Shown in pieces: positions 27,253 through 35,689 of a DNA stretch of 64,000 nt. The stretch is from Aromatoleum aromaticum EbN1 (GTDB lineage Bacteria > Pseudomonadota > Gammaproteobacteria > Burkholderiales > Rhodocyclaceae), in assembly GCF_000025965.1 (NCBI RefSeq), contig NC_006513.1, forward strand, positions 2,666,001 to 2,730,000. Reading direction: 5' to 3'. Position 1 is the first letter of the stretch, and every line of letters begins with the position of its first letter. Under the pieces are notes generated by a model. It did not search any database. It was not told the DNA's origin and saw nothing but the letters and a program-made list of their open reading frames with translations. The translations under genes were made by a program, and so were the position numbers.

Positions 27253-27624
27253 CTAATCGGCGTATGCGATTGTCGTTAGCAGCGCGAGCGCCGCCTGGCG
27301 CGAGTCGAGCCGGGTGTGCTGTACGACGACCGGCACCGTCGATTCGATGACGCTCGAATAGGGGGTGTTGACCGGGATCGGCTCCGGGTTGTCGAGTTCG
27401 TCGAAGCGCAGATGGCAGGTGCGCCGCGGCGGCACCGTCAGCAGGTAAGGGCCGGCCGGTTCCCGGTCGGTGAAGAAGATCGTGATCTTGATCTGCGCGA
27501 GCCGGTCGCCCGCGTTCAGGATGCACGCAGCCTCGTGGCTTTTCAGCTCGTAGCTCGCGTCGGGGCTCGACGGCGGGATATAGCCTTCGGCGATCGCCCA
27601 GCGACGTTTTCCGATCGGGTCCAT
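27253..27624 (-). CDS. sensory rhodopsin transducer-like protein (ASRT family)
   Basis: A 123-residue soluble protein matching the Anabaena sensory rhodopsin transducer family: MDPIGKRRWAIAEGYIP, SHEAACILNAGD, ITIFFTDREPAGPYLLTVPP, RRTCHLRFDEL, PVVVQHTRLDSRQAALALL. A good ribosome site (AAGGAG) precedes the ATG at 27624. ASRT-like proteins are often found without any rhodopsin and may bind sugars or DNA. No rhodopsin gene is in the window. It is the only apparently undamaged gene among several remnants. Confidence 0.85.
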   Translation of the reverse strand: MDPIGKRRWAIAEGYIPPSSPDASYELKSHEAACILNAGDRLAQIKITIFFTDREPAGPYLLTVPPRRTCHLRFDELDNPEPIPVNTPYSSVIESTVPVVVQHTRLDSRQAALALLTTIAYAD

Positions 27625-27900
27625 GTCATTCTCCTTGGAGGGCCAGTCGCAGCCCGCGAACGGCTCGGTGCGCGAGAAGAAGTTCGCGACGCCCGGCGCG
27701 TGGGACGCGGCGCGCGACCACACGTCGATGAGCCCGAACGCATAGGCCGAGACCGGGCACATCACGTCTTTCTTGCTGCGGCAGGCGCCGACCCCGACGC
27801 AACGCAGCATCGTGCGCGCAAAGTCGCTGTTGTCCAGGGTGTAGGCGAAGCGGGTTTCGACCGGGCGCGGATCGTGGCCGGTCAGGGGTTTTCGAAGCAT
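27625..27900 (-). pseudogene. remnant resembling an FAD-linked oxidase Fe-S region
   Basis: The frame leading into the ASRT gene reads FAYTLDNSDFARTMLRCVG, VGACRSKKDVMCPVS and LIDVWSRAASHAPGVANFF. The first part resembles the Cys-rich C.G.G.CR...MCP region of FAD-linked (D-lactate/glycolate-type) oxidases with fused iron-sulfur domains. The rest of the 1000-residue protein is absent and the segments look joined by deletion. Weak evidence. Confidence 0.4.
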
Positions 27901-28397
27901 CGGGCGTCCTGTTCCTTGAACACCAGGCCGAAGCCGGGGCGGTCGTCGGCCGGAGCGAGGCGGCCGTCGACCGGGTCGGGCGCGCCGTCGAACAGAAGGT
28001 GCTCGATGCGCACGTGGTCGTGGAACCATTCGAGATGGATCGCGGGCCGGGCAGCGCAGCACAGCGGCAGGTGCAGGCTGGGGGCGCAGTGGCTCGACAG
28101 CGGCACGAGAAACGCTTCGCACAATGCGGCGGCGCCGAGAAAGCCGGTGACGCCGCCGCAGCGCGTCGCGTCGGCCTGCAGGATGTCGACCGCTCCCGCT
28201 TCGAGCATGCGGCGGAAGTAGGGCAGGTCGTAGCCGTATTCGCCGGCGCTGATCGCCATGCCGGCCGGGGCGCGGTCGCGCAGCAGCCGCAGGCCGGCCA
28301 GATCGTCGGACGACACCGGCTCCTCGAACCACGCGACCTGCAGCTCGGCAAGGCGCTCGGCGAACCACAGCGCCTGCTTGCACGTGTAGGCGCCGTT
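27882..28397 (-). pseudogene. mandelate racemase/enolase-superfamily protein, C-terminal fragment
   Basis: About 170 residues beginning NGAYTCKQALWFAERLAEL and continuing VAWFEEPVSSDDLAGL, AISAGEYGYDLPYF, AVDILQADATRCGGVTGFL and LPLSSHCAPSLHLPL. These are the barrel strands with the metal-binding Glu/Asp and the C-terminal His region of the MR/MLE group. The capping domain and first barrel strands, about 190 residues, are missing; the frame upstream has no similarity to the family. Confidence 0.75.
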
Positions 28398-28529
28398 GAT
28401 CGTTCTCCGTCCCGGCCGTGTTGGGTGCGGGCCTGCAATGCGGGTGCCGGGACGAGCTGGCCAAGTGTCGGCAGCGCGCGCTGTAAAAGCTACTGAACGA
28501 CCCCCGTCCCGTGTAAAAACTGACGCGGC

Positions 28530-28803
28530 CATGCCGGCAGCGAGAACTTTTTCGCCGTGTGCGGCTTCTGGACCGTCGACTGCCTTGCCCGCGCTGGCCC
28601 GCTCGACGCGGCCATTGACCAGTTCGAACGCCTGCTCCGACTGCGCCAACGACCTCGGGCTCTACGCCGAGCAGCTCGGCCCCGAAAGCCTCGAAACGCT
28701 CGGCAACTTTCCGCAGGCGTTCTCGCATTCGGGCCCGATCACCGCTGCCCTTGCGATCGAGCAGGGACTCAGGAGCCGCCGCGGGCAGCAAATCTCGATT
28801 TGA
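28530..28803 (+). pseudogene. glycoside hydrolase family 15-like C-terminal remnant, frameshifted
   Basis: In one frame (from about 28530) the DNA reads GSENFFAVCGFWTVDCLARA and GPLDAAIDQFERLL; in the next frame it continues DLGLYAEQLGPESLETLGNF, PQAFSHSGPITAAL. Together these match the end of GH15 glucoamylase/trehalase-like enzymes (LCSFW..., LGNFPQAFSH). A frameshift near 28650 separates them and everything upstream of the last 90 residues is gone. Confidence 0.7.
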
Positions 28804-28860
28804 GGGGGTTTTTGGGCGCCGGCTTCCGTCTCGCGGCGTTCGGCGCGGATCCGCAGCAAG

Positions 28861-28907
28861 AAAAAAGCCATATTCATTAAATCGTTGTTCCGATTCACGA
28901 ATATGGC
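28861..28907 (-). terminator. Rho-independent terminator of tRNA-Ser
   Basis: Read on the minus strand, GCCATATTC...GAATATGGC (outer 9-bp stem) encloses an inner AATCG/CGATT stem and is followed by six T. It lies just past the tRNA 3' end. Confidence 0.9.
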
Positions 28908-28920
28908 CAATTCAAGTGTC

Positions 28921-29011
28921 TGGCGGAGAGGGCGGGATTCGAACCCGCGTTGGGATATTATCCCAAACACGCTTTCCAGGCGTGCGACTTAAACCACTCA
29001 TCCACCTCTCC
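28921..29011 (-). tRNA. tRNA-Ser (anticodon GGA)
   Basis: A 91-nt class II tRNA with CCA encoded: acceptor GGAGAGG/CCTCTCC, anticodon stem CACGC/GCGTG with loop CTGGAAA (anticodon GGA), a long variable arm (TTGGGATAATATCCCAA) and a GGTTCGAATCC TψC arm. It borders the decayed region at its 3' side. Confidence 0.97.
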
Positions 29012-29334
29012 GTGGAAGGCGCGCATTGTAGCAGAAAGCGATGCGCCCGAAAGCCCCGCTTTTTGCGATTCGCGCCGCTGTCCCGCAGGGGCTTACCGTC
29101 CTTCGGCGGTCCGTTTTGCGCGTCGCACGAGACCTCTTTGGCGTCGGCCGGCAGCGCTTTCTGCTGGCCGGTCGGGGCCCGCATGCATACTTGCTAACGG
29201 GTGCCTCGAGTACACCGGGATATCTCGTGCGGGAGCGTTGGTTTAGGATGGCAGCAGGAAATGTCACGTTCGTGCGCTTCCGTTGCCTTACGCGGCGAGA
29301 ATTCGTCGATCCCGAACCAAGACTGGAGGTATTC
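29012..29334. other. 323-bp region between tRNA-Ser and gltI
   Basis: No gene is recognised. It must contain the tRNA-Ser promoter (minus) and the gltI promoter (plus). The frame of gltI is open through this region, but the protein family starts at 29335. Confidence 0.5.
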
Positions 29335-30231
29335 ATGCACAAGTCCCTCACCGTCATTGCGCTATGTCTGTCCGCGGCCGGCATGGTCGCGCCCGCTCAC
29401 GCACAGTCGAGCGGCACGCTGCAGAAGATCAAGGATACGGGCACCATCACTGTCGGACACCGCGAGTCGTCGGTGCCGTTTTCCTACCTCGATGCGAACC
29501 AGAAGCCGGTCGGCTATGCGATGGACCTGTGTGCAAAGGTCGTCGACGCCGTCAAGACCGAACTGAAGATGCCCAACCTGCAGGTCAAATACCAACCGGT
29601 GACGTCGCAGAACCGCATTCCGCTGATGCAGAACGGCACGATCGACCTCGAGTGCGGCTCGACGACGAACAGCGTCGCGCGTCAGCAGCAGGTGGGCTTC
29701 AGCGTTGCGTACTTCATCACCAGCGTGCGCATGGGCGTGCGCAAGGATTCGGGCATCGACGACATCGGCGATCTCGACGGCAAGCCGGTCGTGACGACGA
29801 CGGGCACGACGTCGGACGAGCTGATCAAGCAGAACGAGAAAGGCAGGACGATCAACGTGAAGAACATCTACGGCAAGGACCACGCCGACTCGTTCCTGAT
29901 GGTCGATAGCGGGCGCGCCGCGGCGTTCGTCATGGACGACATCCTGCTTGCCGGCCTGATCGCGAATTCGAAGAATCCGTCCGCGTTCGAGATCGTCGGT
30001 CCGTCGCTGCGCGATGAGCCGTACGGCGTGATGGTGCGCAAGGACGATGCGCCGTTCAAGGCGATCGTCGACAAGACTCTCGTCGGGCTGATGAAGTCCG
30101 GCGAGGCGGAAAAGCTTTACGACAAGTGGTTCATGAAACCGATTCCGCCGCGCAACGTGAACCTGAACTTCCCGATGAGCCCCGCGCTCAAGGCCGCGTT
30201 CGAGAACCCGACCGACAAAGGCGTCGAATAA
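29335..30231 (+). CDS. gltI: glutamate/aspartate ABC transporter, periplasmic binding protein
   Basis: A 298-residue periplasmic binding protein of the polar amino acid family. GGAGGT (29324-29329) precedes the ATG; the signal peptide ends near AHAQ (about residue 23). Family segments: TITVGHRESSVPFSYLDANQ, PVGYAMDLCAKVVDAVK, GTIDLECGSTTNSVARQQQV (substrate site) and DEPYGVMVRKDDAPFKAIVD. First gene of gltIJKL. Confidence 0.95.
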   Translation: MHKSLTVIALCLSAAGMVAPAHAQSSGTLQKIKDTGTITVGHRESSVPFSYLDANQKPVGYAMDLCAKVVDAVKTELKMPNLQVKYQPVTSQNRIPLMQNGTIDLECGSTTNSVARQQQVGFSVAYFITSVRMGVRKDSGIDDIGDLDGKPVVTTTGTTSDELIKQNEKGRTINVKNIYGKDHADSFLMVDSGRAAAFVMDDILLAGLIANSKNPSAFEIVGPSLRDEPYGVMVRKDDAPFKAIVDKTLVGLMKSGEAEKLYDKWFMKPIPPRNVNLNFPMSPALKAAFENPTDKGVE

Positions 30232-30327
30232 GCCGCCTGGCAGCCGGGGGACGTCGCACCCGGCTGTTTCCATTTTCCTTTTCGCCGGGCTTCACTGCCT
30301 GCCGTCGCGGCACATCGGGGAACTGCG

Positions 30328-31071
30328 ATGGACTATCACTGGGACTGGCTGTTTTTCTTTCGCGAGACCGACGACGGTCTCAAGTACTACGACTGGGTAC
30401 TGTCCGGACTGGGCTGGACGACGCTCGTTTCGCTGGCTTCGCTCGCGGTCGCGCTGGCACTCGGCTCGGCCCTCGGGGTCATGCGCACGACACCGAAGCG
30501 CTGGCTCGTCGCGATCGGCGACGCGTACGTCGATGTGTTCCGCAACATTCCGCTGATCGTCCAGCTTTTCATGTGGTTCTTCGTCGTCCCCGAACTCGTG
30601 CCGGACAGGCTCGGGATGTGGATGAAGCAGGATCTGCCGTATGTCGTGATCGCCGTCGTCGGCCTCGGTTTGTATACCGCGGCGCGCATCGCCGAGCAGG
30701 TCAAGGCGGGCATCAACTCGCTGTCGCGCGGGCAGCGCGACGCCGGGCTCGCGCTCGGCCTGACCGAATGGCAGACCTACCGCCACGTGCGCCTGCCGAT
30801 GGCCTACCGCATCGTGTTGCCGGCGATGACTTCGGAGGCGATGAACATCTTCAAGAATTCCGCCGTGACCTACGCCGTCGGCATCCTGGAGCTGTACTTC
30901 CAGTACAAGCAGATCATCGAGAAGACCTCGCAGGTGTTCGAGATCACGATCGTCGTGACGTTGGCGTATTTCGCGCTCGCGTTCCTGATGAACCGCCTCC
31001 TCGCATTCATCGAGCGGCGCACCCGCGTGCCCGGCCTGATCGTCGGCGGCAAGGGGGGGGACGTGCCATGA
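30328..31071 (+). CDS. gltJ: glutamate/aspartate ABC transporter permease
   Basis: Inner-membrane permease of 247 residues, HisM/GltJ family. It has the usual five helices and the cytoplasmic EAA loop (VKAGINSLSRGQRDAGLALG). It lies 96 bp after gltI and its stop overlaps gltK by four bases (ATGA at 31068-31071). Confidence 0.95.
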   Translation: MDYHWDWLFFFRETDDGLKYYDWVLSGLGWTTLVSLASLAVALALGSALGVMRTTPKRWLVAIGDAYVDVFRNIPLIVQLFMWFFVVPELVPDRLGMWMKQDLPYVVIAVVGLGLYTAARIAEQVKAGINSLSRGQRDAGLALGLTEWQTYRHVRLPMAYRIVLPAMTSEAMNIFKNSAVTYAVGILELYFQYKQIIEKTSQVFEITIVVTLAYFALAFLMNRLLAFIERRTRVPGLIVGGKGGDVP

Positions 31072-31748
31072 GCGATTTCGACTTTTCGGTCATCCTCGAG
31101 AACTGGGAATTTCTCGCCCAGGGACTGCGCTATACCGTACAGGTCACCCTCATGGCGATGCTCGGCGGCATCCTGATCGGCACGGTGCTGGCGCTGATGC
31201 GCCTGTCGTCGATCGCGCCGTTGCAGTGGTTCGCCGCCGGCTATGTGAACATCTTCCGCAGCGTGCCGCTGGTACAGGTGATCCTCGCGTTCTACCTGAT
31301 CCTGCCGATGGTGCTGCAGATGATCACCGGACAACAGATGCCGATCGGAGCGGCGAATTCGGCCTATTTCACCTTCACCGTGTTCGAGGCCGCCTATTAC
31401 TCCGAGATCATGCGTTCGGGCATCCAGTCGGTGCCGCGCGGGCAGGTTGCGGCGGGCTATGCGATGGGCTTCACGTACGGCCAGACGATGCGGCTGGTGG
31501 TGCTGCCGCAGGCTTTCCGCAACATGCTGCCGGTGCTGCTGACGCAGACGATCATCCTGTTCCAGGACGTGTCGCTCGTGTATGCGATCGGCGCGACCGA
31601 TTTCTTCGGCGCGGCCGACAAGATCACGCAGCGCGACCTGCGTCCGGTGGAGATGTACACCACCGTCGCGGTGGTCTATTTCGTCATCTGCTTCACCCTT
31701 TCGCGGCTCGTGAAGCTGCTGCAGTCGCGCATCGCCATCATCCGTTGA
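31068..31748 (+). CDS. gltK: glutamate/aspartate ABC transporter permease
   Basis: Second permease, 226 residues, starting [20 protein letters not shown]. The EAA loop is [20 protein letters not shown]. The four-base overlap with gltJ indicates coupled synthesis, as expected for a heterodimeric channel. Confidence 0.95.
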   Translation: MSDFDFSVILENWEFLAQGLRYTVQVTLMAMLGGILIGTVLALMRLSSIAPLQWFAAGYVNIFRSVPLVQVILAFYLILPMVLQMITGQQMPIGAANSAYFTFTVFEAAYYSEIMRSGIQSVPRGQVAAGYAMGFTYGQTMRLVVLPQAFRNMLPVLLTQTIILFQDVSLVYAIGATDFFGAADKITQRDLRPVEMYTTVAVVYFVICFTLSRLVKLLQSRIAIIR

Positions 31749-31767
31749 CCCCTCTGGAGTTTCGAAC

Positions 31768-32496
31768 GTGATCGAGATCAGGAACGTCTCAAAATGGTAC
31801 GGCAGCTTCCAGGTGCTGACGGACTGCACGACGAACGTGAACAAGAGCGAAGTGGTGGTCGTGTGCGGACCGTCGGGCTCGGGCAAGTCGACGCTGATCA
31901 AGTGCGTGAACGCGCTCGAACCGTTCCAGAAAGGCAGCATCGTCGTCAATGGCGTCGCCGTCGAGAATCCGAAGACGAATCTGCCGAAGCTGCGCGCGCA
32001 GGTCGGCATGGTGTTCCAGAACTTCGAGCTGTTCCCGCACATGACGATCACCGACAACCTGACGATCGCGCAGATCAAGGTGCTCGGCCGCAGTCGCGAT
32101 GAGGCCGTCGACAAGGGGCTGAGGCTGCTCGATCGGGTCGGCCTGAAGGCGCAGGCGACGAAGTATCCCGGCCAGCTCTCGGGCGGCCAGCAGCAGCGCG
32201 TCGCGATCGCGCGCGCGCTCGCGATGGATCCGATCTGCATGCTGTTCGACGAGCCGACGTCGGCGCTCGACCCGGAAATGATCAACGAGGTGCTCGACGT
32301 GATGGTCCAGCTCGCGCACGAAGGCATGACGATGATGTGCGTCACGCACGAGATGGGTTTCGCGCGCAAGGTCGCGCACCGCGTGATCTTCATGGATCGC
32401 GGCGCGATCGTCGAGGACGCGGCCAAGGAGGACTTCTTCGGCCAGCCGCGCTCCGAGCGCGCGCAGAGCTTCCTCGCGAAGATCCTGCAACACTGA
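31768..32496 (+). CDS. gltL: glutamate/aspartate ABC transporter ATP-binding protein
   Basis: ATPase of 242 residues with Walker [11 protein letters not shown]-loop [10 protein letters not shown], signature [15 protein letters not shown], Walker [12 protein letters not shown] and switch His in VTHEMGF. GTG start at 31768, after a GGAG site. It completes the transporter; the four genes form one operon. Confidence 0.96.
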   Translation: MIEIRNVSKWYGSFQVLTDCTTNVNKSEVVVVCGPSGSGKSTLIKCVNALEPFQKGSIVVNGVAVENPKTNLPKLRAQVGMVFQNFELFPHMTITDNLTIAQIKVLGRSRDEAVDKGLRLLDRVGLKAQATKYPGQLSGGQQQRVAIARALAMDPICMLFDEPTSALDPEMINEVLDVMVQLAHEGMTMMCVTHEMGFARKVAHRVIFMDRGAIVEDAAKEDFFGQPRSERAQSFLAKILQH

Positions 32497-32520
32497 CCGA
32501 CGGCGGCGCGGGGAGCGCGT

Positions 32521-33660
32521 TCAGGCGGCCATCGCCAGATCGGTCTTCTCGGGCTCGTCGAGGCGGGTCCTGACGAGTGCGGCGACGAGATCGGACTGCG
32601 TCAACATGCCGACCACATTGCGGTGCTCATCGACCACCGGCACGTGATGCAGGCCGTCGTCGGAAAAGAGCTTTGCCAGTTCGAGGATCGGCTGGTCCGG
32701 GCGGGCCGTGACGACGTCGCGCGACATCAGCTCGCCAATGAACATGGTGCCGACCAGGTCGCGGCGAATGAAGAAATCGTGCAGCGAGACGATGCCGACC
32801 AGCAGCCGCTGCTCGCCGGCGACGACCGGAATCGCCTTGATCTTGTGTCTCGCCAGCAGCGCCCAGGTCTCGCCGATCGATGCCTGCGTCCCGACAGTGA
32901 CGACGTCCTCCGACATGATGTCGCCACAGCGGACTTCGCCGAAGCGGCGGCGGAAAGCCCGTGCTTCGGCTGCAGCGAGGATTTCACCGAGATCCTTGCT
33001 GCTGATATCGAGCAGTTCGCCGCGCGCATCGAGCGCTTCGTTCAGGTCCGCGAGGGTGACGCCGACCCGGGCGCTCGGCAGCGGGTCCGCCGTGCGGTGA
33101 GGGTTCGCCTGCTCCTGCGAGCGATGTGGGTAACGGCGTCCGAGGGCGACGTTGAACGCGACCGCGAACAGCGCGAGGCACAGCGAATCCACCGCGACCG
33201 GCCAGAATGCGAATTGGTAGCCCAGGTCCACGACCGCCGGGCCGCCGAGCACCGCGGTGAGCGCAACTGCGCCGCCGGGCGGGTGCAGGCACCGCAACTG
33301 GAACATGATGACCAGCGACAGCCCGACGGCGACCGCCGCGGCGAGTCCGGGGTTGCCGATCAATTTGGCGCAGGTGATGCCGATGAGCGCCGAGACCACA
33401 TTTCCGCCGATCACCGACCACGGCTGCGCGAGCGGACTCGACGGCATTGCGAACAGCAGCACTGCCGATGCCCCCATCGGGGCGATGAACCAGGGGGTCG
33501 ATTCGCCGATCATCTGCCGGCTGATCCACTCCGCACATATCAGGCCAAGCAGGGCACCGATGCAGCCGAAAATCCTCTCGCGCCTGCTGACATGATGCGC
33601 GTCAGGAATGAAGGCGCGCAGCCATGAGCGCAGCCGGCCCAGCTGCTTGAAACCGAAAGT
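32521..33660 (-). CDS. HPP-family membrane protein with two CBS domains
   Basis: An N-terminal HPP membrane domain (about residues 20-165) with FIAPMGASAVLLFAMPSSPL, QPWSVIGGNVVSALIGI and the name-giving LHPPGGAVALTAVL, followed by a CBS pair (DIMSEDVVTVGTQASIGETW and ELMSRDVVTARPDQPILELA). HPP proteins of this kind are implicated in nitrite transport in plants and cyanobacteria; CBS domains usually bind adenylates. I prefer the TTG start at 33660 after AAAAGGGG, because the upstream ATG at 33774 lies right at a TATAAT box and would precede the transcript. Length from the TTG is 379 residues. Confidence 0.85.
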   Translation of the reverse strand, partial: TFGFKQLGRLRSWLRAFIPDAHHVSRRERIFGCIGALLGLICAEWISRQMIGESTPWFIAPMGASAVLLFAMPSSPLAQPWSVIGGNVVSALIGITCAKLIGNPGLAAAVAVGLSLVIMFQLRCLHPPGGAVALTAVLGGPAVVDLGYQFAFWPVAVDSLCLALFAVAFNVALGRRYPHRSQEQANPHRTADPLPSARVGVTLADLNEALDARGELLDISSKDLGEILAAAEARAFRRRFGEVRCGDIMSEDVVTVGTQASIGETWALLARHKIKAIPVVAGEQRLLVGIVSLHDFFIRRDLVGTMFIGELMSRDVVTARPDQPILELAKLFSDDGLHHVPVVDEHRNVVGMLTQSDLVAALVRTRLDEPEKTDLAMAA

Positions 33661-33776
33661 CAAGATGTGTCCCCTTTTGTTCCCGCCCGTTCTGGGCTGT
33701 TTTTCGGCCGGCTGGCGCGGCTTGGTGCGACCTGCCCGGGAGCACCCGCCCACCTCGGGTGACTGGTGCGGCATTC

Positions 33777-33782
33777 ATTATA
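33777..33782 (-). promoter_or_regulatory. candidate -10 box (TATAAT) of the HPP-CBS gene
   Basis: A perfect TATAAT on the minus strand ends three bases before the ATG at 33774, so transcription would start near 33770. This argues for the downstream TTG start. No clear -35 box. Confidence 0.5.
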
Positions 33783-33998
33783 GGGAAAGAGCGGCTAAAG
33801 ATGCATGTTTGTTGACTCTTTAAAACCAGGGCCTACTATTCCTTGTAACCGTGCGCATTTGCGCTGCATTTCGTGGAGGCGGAGGTCTCGCGCAACCGAA
33901 TGCGGCGCCCGTGGTCTGTATCTGAGCGCTCGGGTCATGGAACACACGCGTCCCGGACAGGGGGACGTTCCGACGGCAACGGATGGAGGGTTTCGACG

Positions 33999-34334
33999 AT
34001 GGACCAGTCTTTGTACCCGCAGTGGAATATCGAAGCCGCGCGCAAGCGCAAGGAACTCGCGCCCGGTCCCCTTGCTGCGTTCAAGGCGTTCAGCGACGCC
34101 GTTTTTGCCGACGGCGCCTTGCCGAAGAAGACGAAGCAGCTGATCGCGGTCGCGGTCGCGCATGTCACCCAGTGTCCATACTGCATCCACGGGCATACTT
34201 CCGAGGCGCTCAAGAGCGGCGCGACGGAGGAAGAGATCATGGAGGCCATCTGGGTCGCCGCGGAAATGCGCGCCGGTGCCGCTTATGCACACTCGATGCT
34301 TGCGATCGAAACGATGAAGCACTCACAGGACTGA
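33999..34334 (+). CDS. AhpD-like / carboxymuconolactone decarboxylase-family protein
   Basis: A 111-residue single-domain alkylhydroperoxidase-like protein with the redox motif CPYC in THVTQCPYCIHGHTSEAL-like context (seen as VTQCPYCIHGHTSEALKSG) and the EEIMEAIWVAAEMRAGAAYA helix. A GGAGGG site precedes the ATG at 33999. It may act in peroxide defence. It leads a likely operon with hemerythrin and sdhCDB, and the stop is 10 bp from the next start. Confidence 0.85.
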   Translation: MDQSLYPQWNIEAARKRKELAPGPLAAFKAFSDAVFADGALPKKTKQLIAVAVAHVTQCPYCIHGHTSEALKSGATEEEIMEAIWVAAEMRAGAAYAHSMLAIETMKHSQD

Positions 34335-34344
34335 GGGATACGTC

Positions 34345-34920
34345 ATGCCGAACGCGATCGTCCGACTGCGGGCCGACCACGGGAACCTTGAAGCGCTCGT
34401 GCAACTGCTCGCCAGCCGGCCGGCTGCGGGGGTCGAGCCGGGGACGGCCGACATCGAACTGCTGGTCGATGCCCTTTATTACCTGACCAATTTTCCGGAC
34501 GTATCCCACCACCCGCTCGAAGACCGCATCGTCGAGCGACTGCGGAAAAAGGACGCATTGCCGCCGGGTTTCGGTGACGAGATCGAAGCGCAGCACGCGA
34601 CGCTTGCACGGCAGGGCGCGGACCTGATGCGTGACCTCGAGTCGGCCGCGCGCGGAGAAACGATGTCGTGGGAACTGGTCGGCGCCAACGTCCGTCTCTA
34701 TGCGGAGCGCCTGCGCCACAACATGGCAGTCGAGGAGCTGGTGCTGTTTCCGGCGGCTGTCCGCTTTCTGGATGATGGCGACTGGCGGACGATCGACCGT
34801 GCGTCGGAGCCCAGGCAGCAGGATCCGCTGTTTCCCGCTCCTGCACAGGATCGTTTCGTCCAGCTCCACCGGGTTATCGTCGCCGAAGCGAACTGCGGTT
34901 GCGGGGACGAGTCCACCTAG
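34345..34920 (+). CDS. hemerythrin-domain (HHE) protein
   Basis: A 191-residue soluble protein with a hemerythrin-like four-helix fold. Likely iron ligands are in RADHGNLEALV (His), DVSHHPLEDRIVERL (His, Glu), EIEAQHATLARQG (His) and RHNMAVEELVLFP (His, Glu). Such proteins bind O2 or NO or act in oxidative/nitrosative stress. The C-terminus ends in a NCGCGDES motif. A paralogue is at 39585. The position before sdhC suggests joint expression. Confidence 0.85.
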   Translation: MPNAIVRLRADHGNLEALVQLLASRPAAGVEPGTADIELLVDALYYLTNFPDVSHHPLEDRIVERLRKKDALPPGFGDEIEAQHATLARQGADLMRDLESAARGETMSWELVGANVRLYAERLRHNMAVEELVLFPAAVRFLDDGDWRTIDRASEPRQQDPLFPAPAQDRFVQLHRVIVAEANCGCGDEST

Positions 34921-34938
34921 CCATCCGAGGAGGCGAAC

Positions 34939-35325
34939 ATGCGAGCACCGCCCGAAAGCGCGCCGAAGTTCCTGAACCTGTCGCAGATACGCTTTCCGAT
35001 CGGTGCGATCGCCTCGATCGGACACCGCATCTCGGGCGTGCTGCTGCTCATCACGCTGCCGTTTCTCGCGCTCGCGCTCGACCGGTCGCTGCGCGGCGAA
35101 GCCGAATTCGAAGCGCTGCGCGATCTCGTGTCAGCGCCGGGGCGCGCACTGCTTCTCATCGTGGTCGTGTGGGCCGCGTCGCATCACGTGCTCGCCGGCC
35201 TGCGCCACCTGCTGATGGATCTCGGCGTCGGCAGCCGGCTCGACCAGGCGCGGACAAGCGCGTGGGCGGCGCTCGTCGCGGCGGCGGTGATTGCGCTCGC
35301 TGTCGCCGCGAGGTGGCTGTCATGA
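34939..35325 (+). CDS. sdhC: succinate dehydrogenase cytochrome b556 subunit
   Basis: Membrane anchor of 128 residues with three helices. RFPIGAIASIGHRISGVLLL is the quinone/heme-site start of the family and SHHVLAGLRHLLMDLG contains the heme-ligating His. The stop overlaps sdhD by four bases. Confidence 0.92.
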   Translation: MRAPPESAPKFLNLSQIRFPIGAIASIGHRISGVLLLITLPFLALALDRSLRGEAEFEALRDLVSAPGRALLLIVVVWAASHHVLAGLRHLLMDLGVGSRLDQARTSAWAALVAAAVIALAVAARWLS

Positions 35326-35666
35326 GACTGTTCCTTGGGCAAAGGGCGTGGATGCTGCAGCGCGTGACAGCGGTCGTGCTGCTGATCTTTCTGGCGGCGG
35401 CTGCGGCGATGCTGCTGGCTGGCTTGCCGCTCACTTATGAACGCTGGTATGAGCTGGCGACGAGTCCGCACGGCGCAGTGCTGATCGTCGTGCTTTTCGC
35501 GGCGCTGGCCCTGCATGGCTGGATCGGCATTCGCGACATCGTGCTCGACTACATTCACCCGCCCGCCGTGCGGTTGCCGCTGCTGGGGCTGATCGCACTG
35601 GTCCTGATCGCGATCGTGATCCGCGTCGCGCTGACGATGGCCGCGCATTTCACCACCGCCGGATGA
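35322..35666 (+). CDS. sdhD: succinate dehydrogenase hydrophobic anchor subunit
   Basis: A 114-residue three-helix protein beginning MRLFLGQRAWMLQRVTAVVL; HGWIGIRDIVLDYI carries the conserved Asp-Tyr quinone-site region. In a standard operon sdhA would follow; here sdhB follows directly. Confidence 0.9.
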   Translation: MRLFLGQRAWMLQRVTAVVLLIFLAAAAAMLLAGLPLTYERWYELATSPHGAVLIVVLFAALALHGWIGIRDIVLDYIHPPAVRLPLLGLIALVLIAIVIRVALTMAAHFTTAG

Positions 35667-35689
35667 ACGCCGGCGGCGAGGAGGAAAAC

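Noticed and set aside
33660-33774. ATG at 33774 as start of the HPP-CBS protein
   Set aside because: It lies right beside a TATAAT box, so it would precede the transcript; the added residues are not HPP-like. TTG 33660 has a ribosome site.
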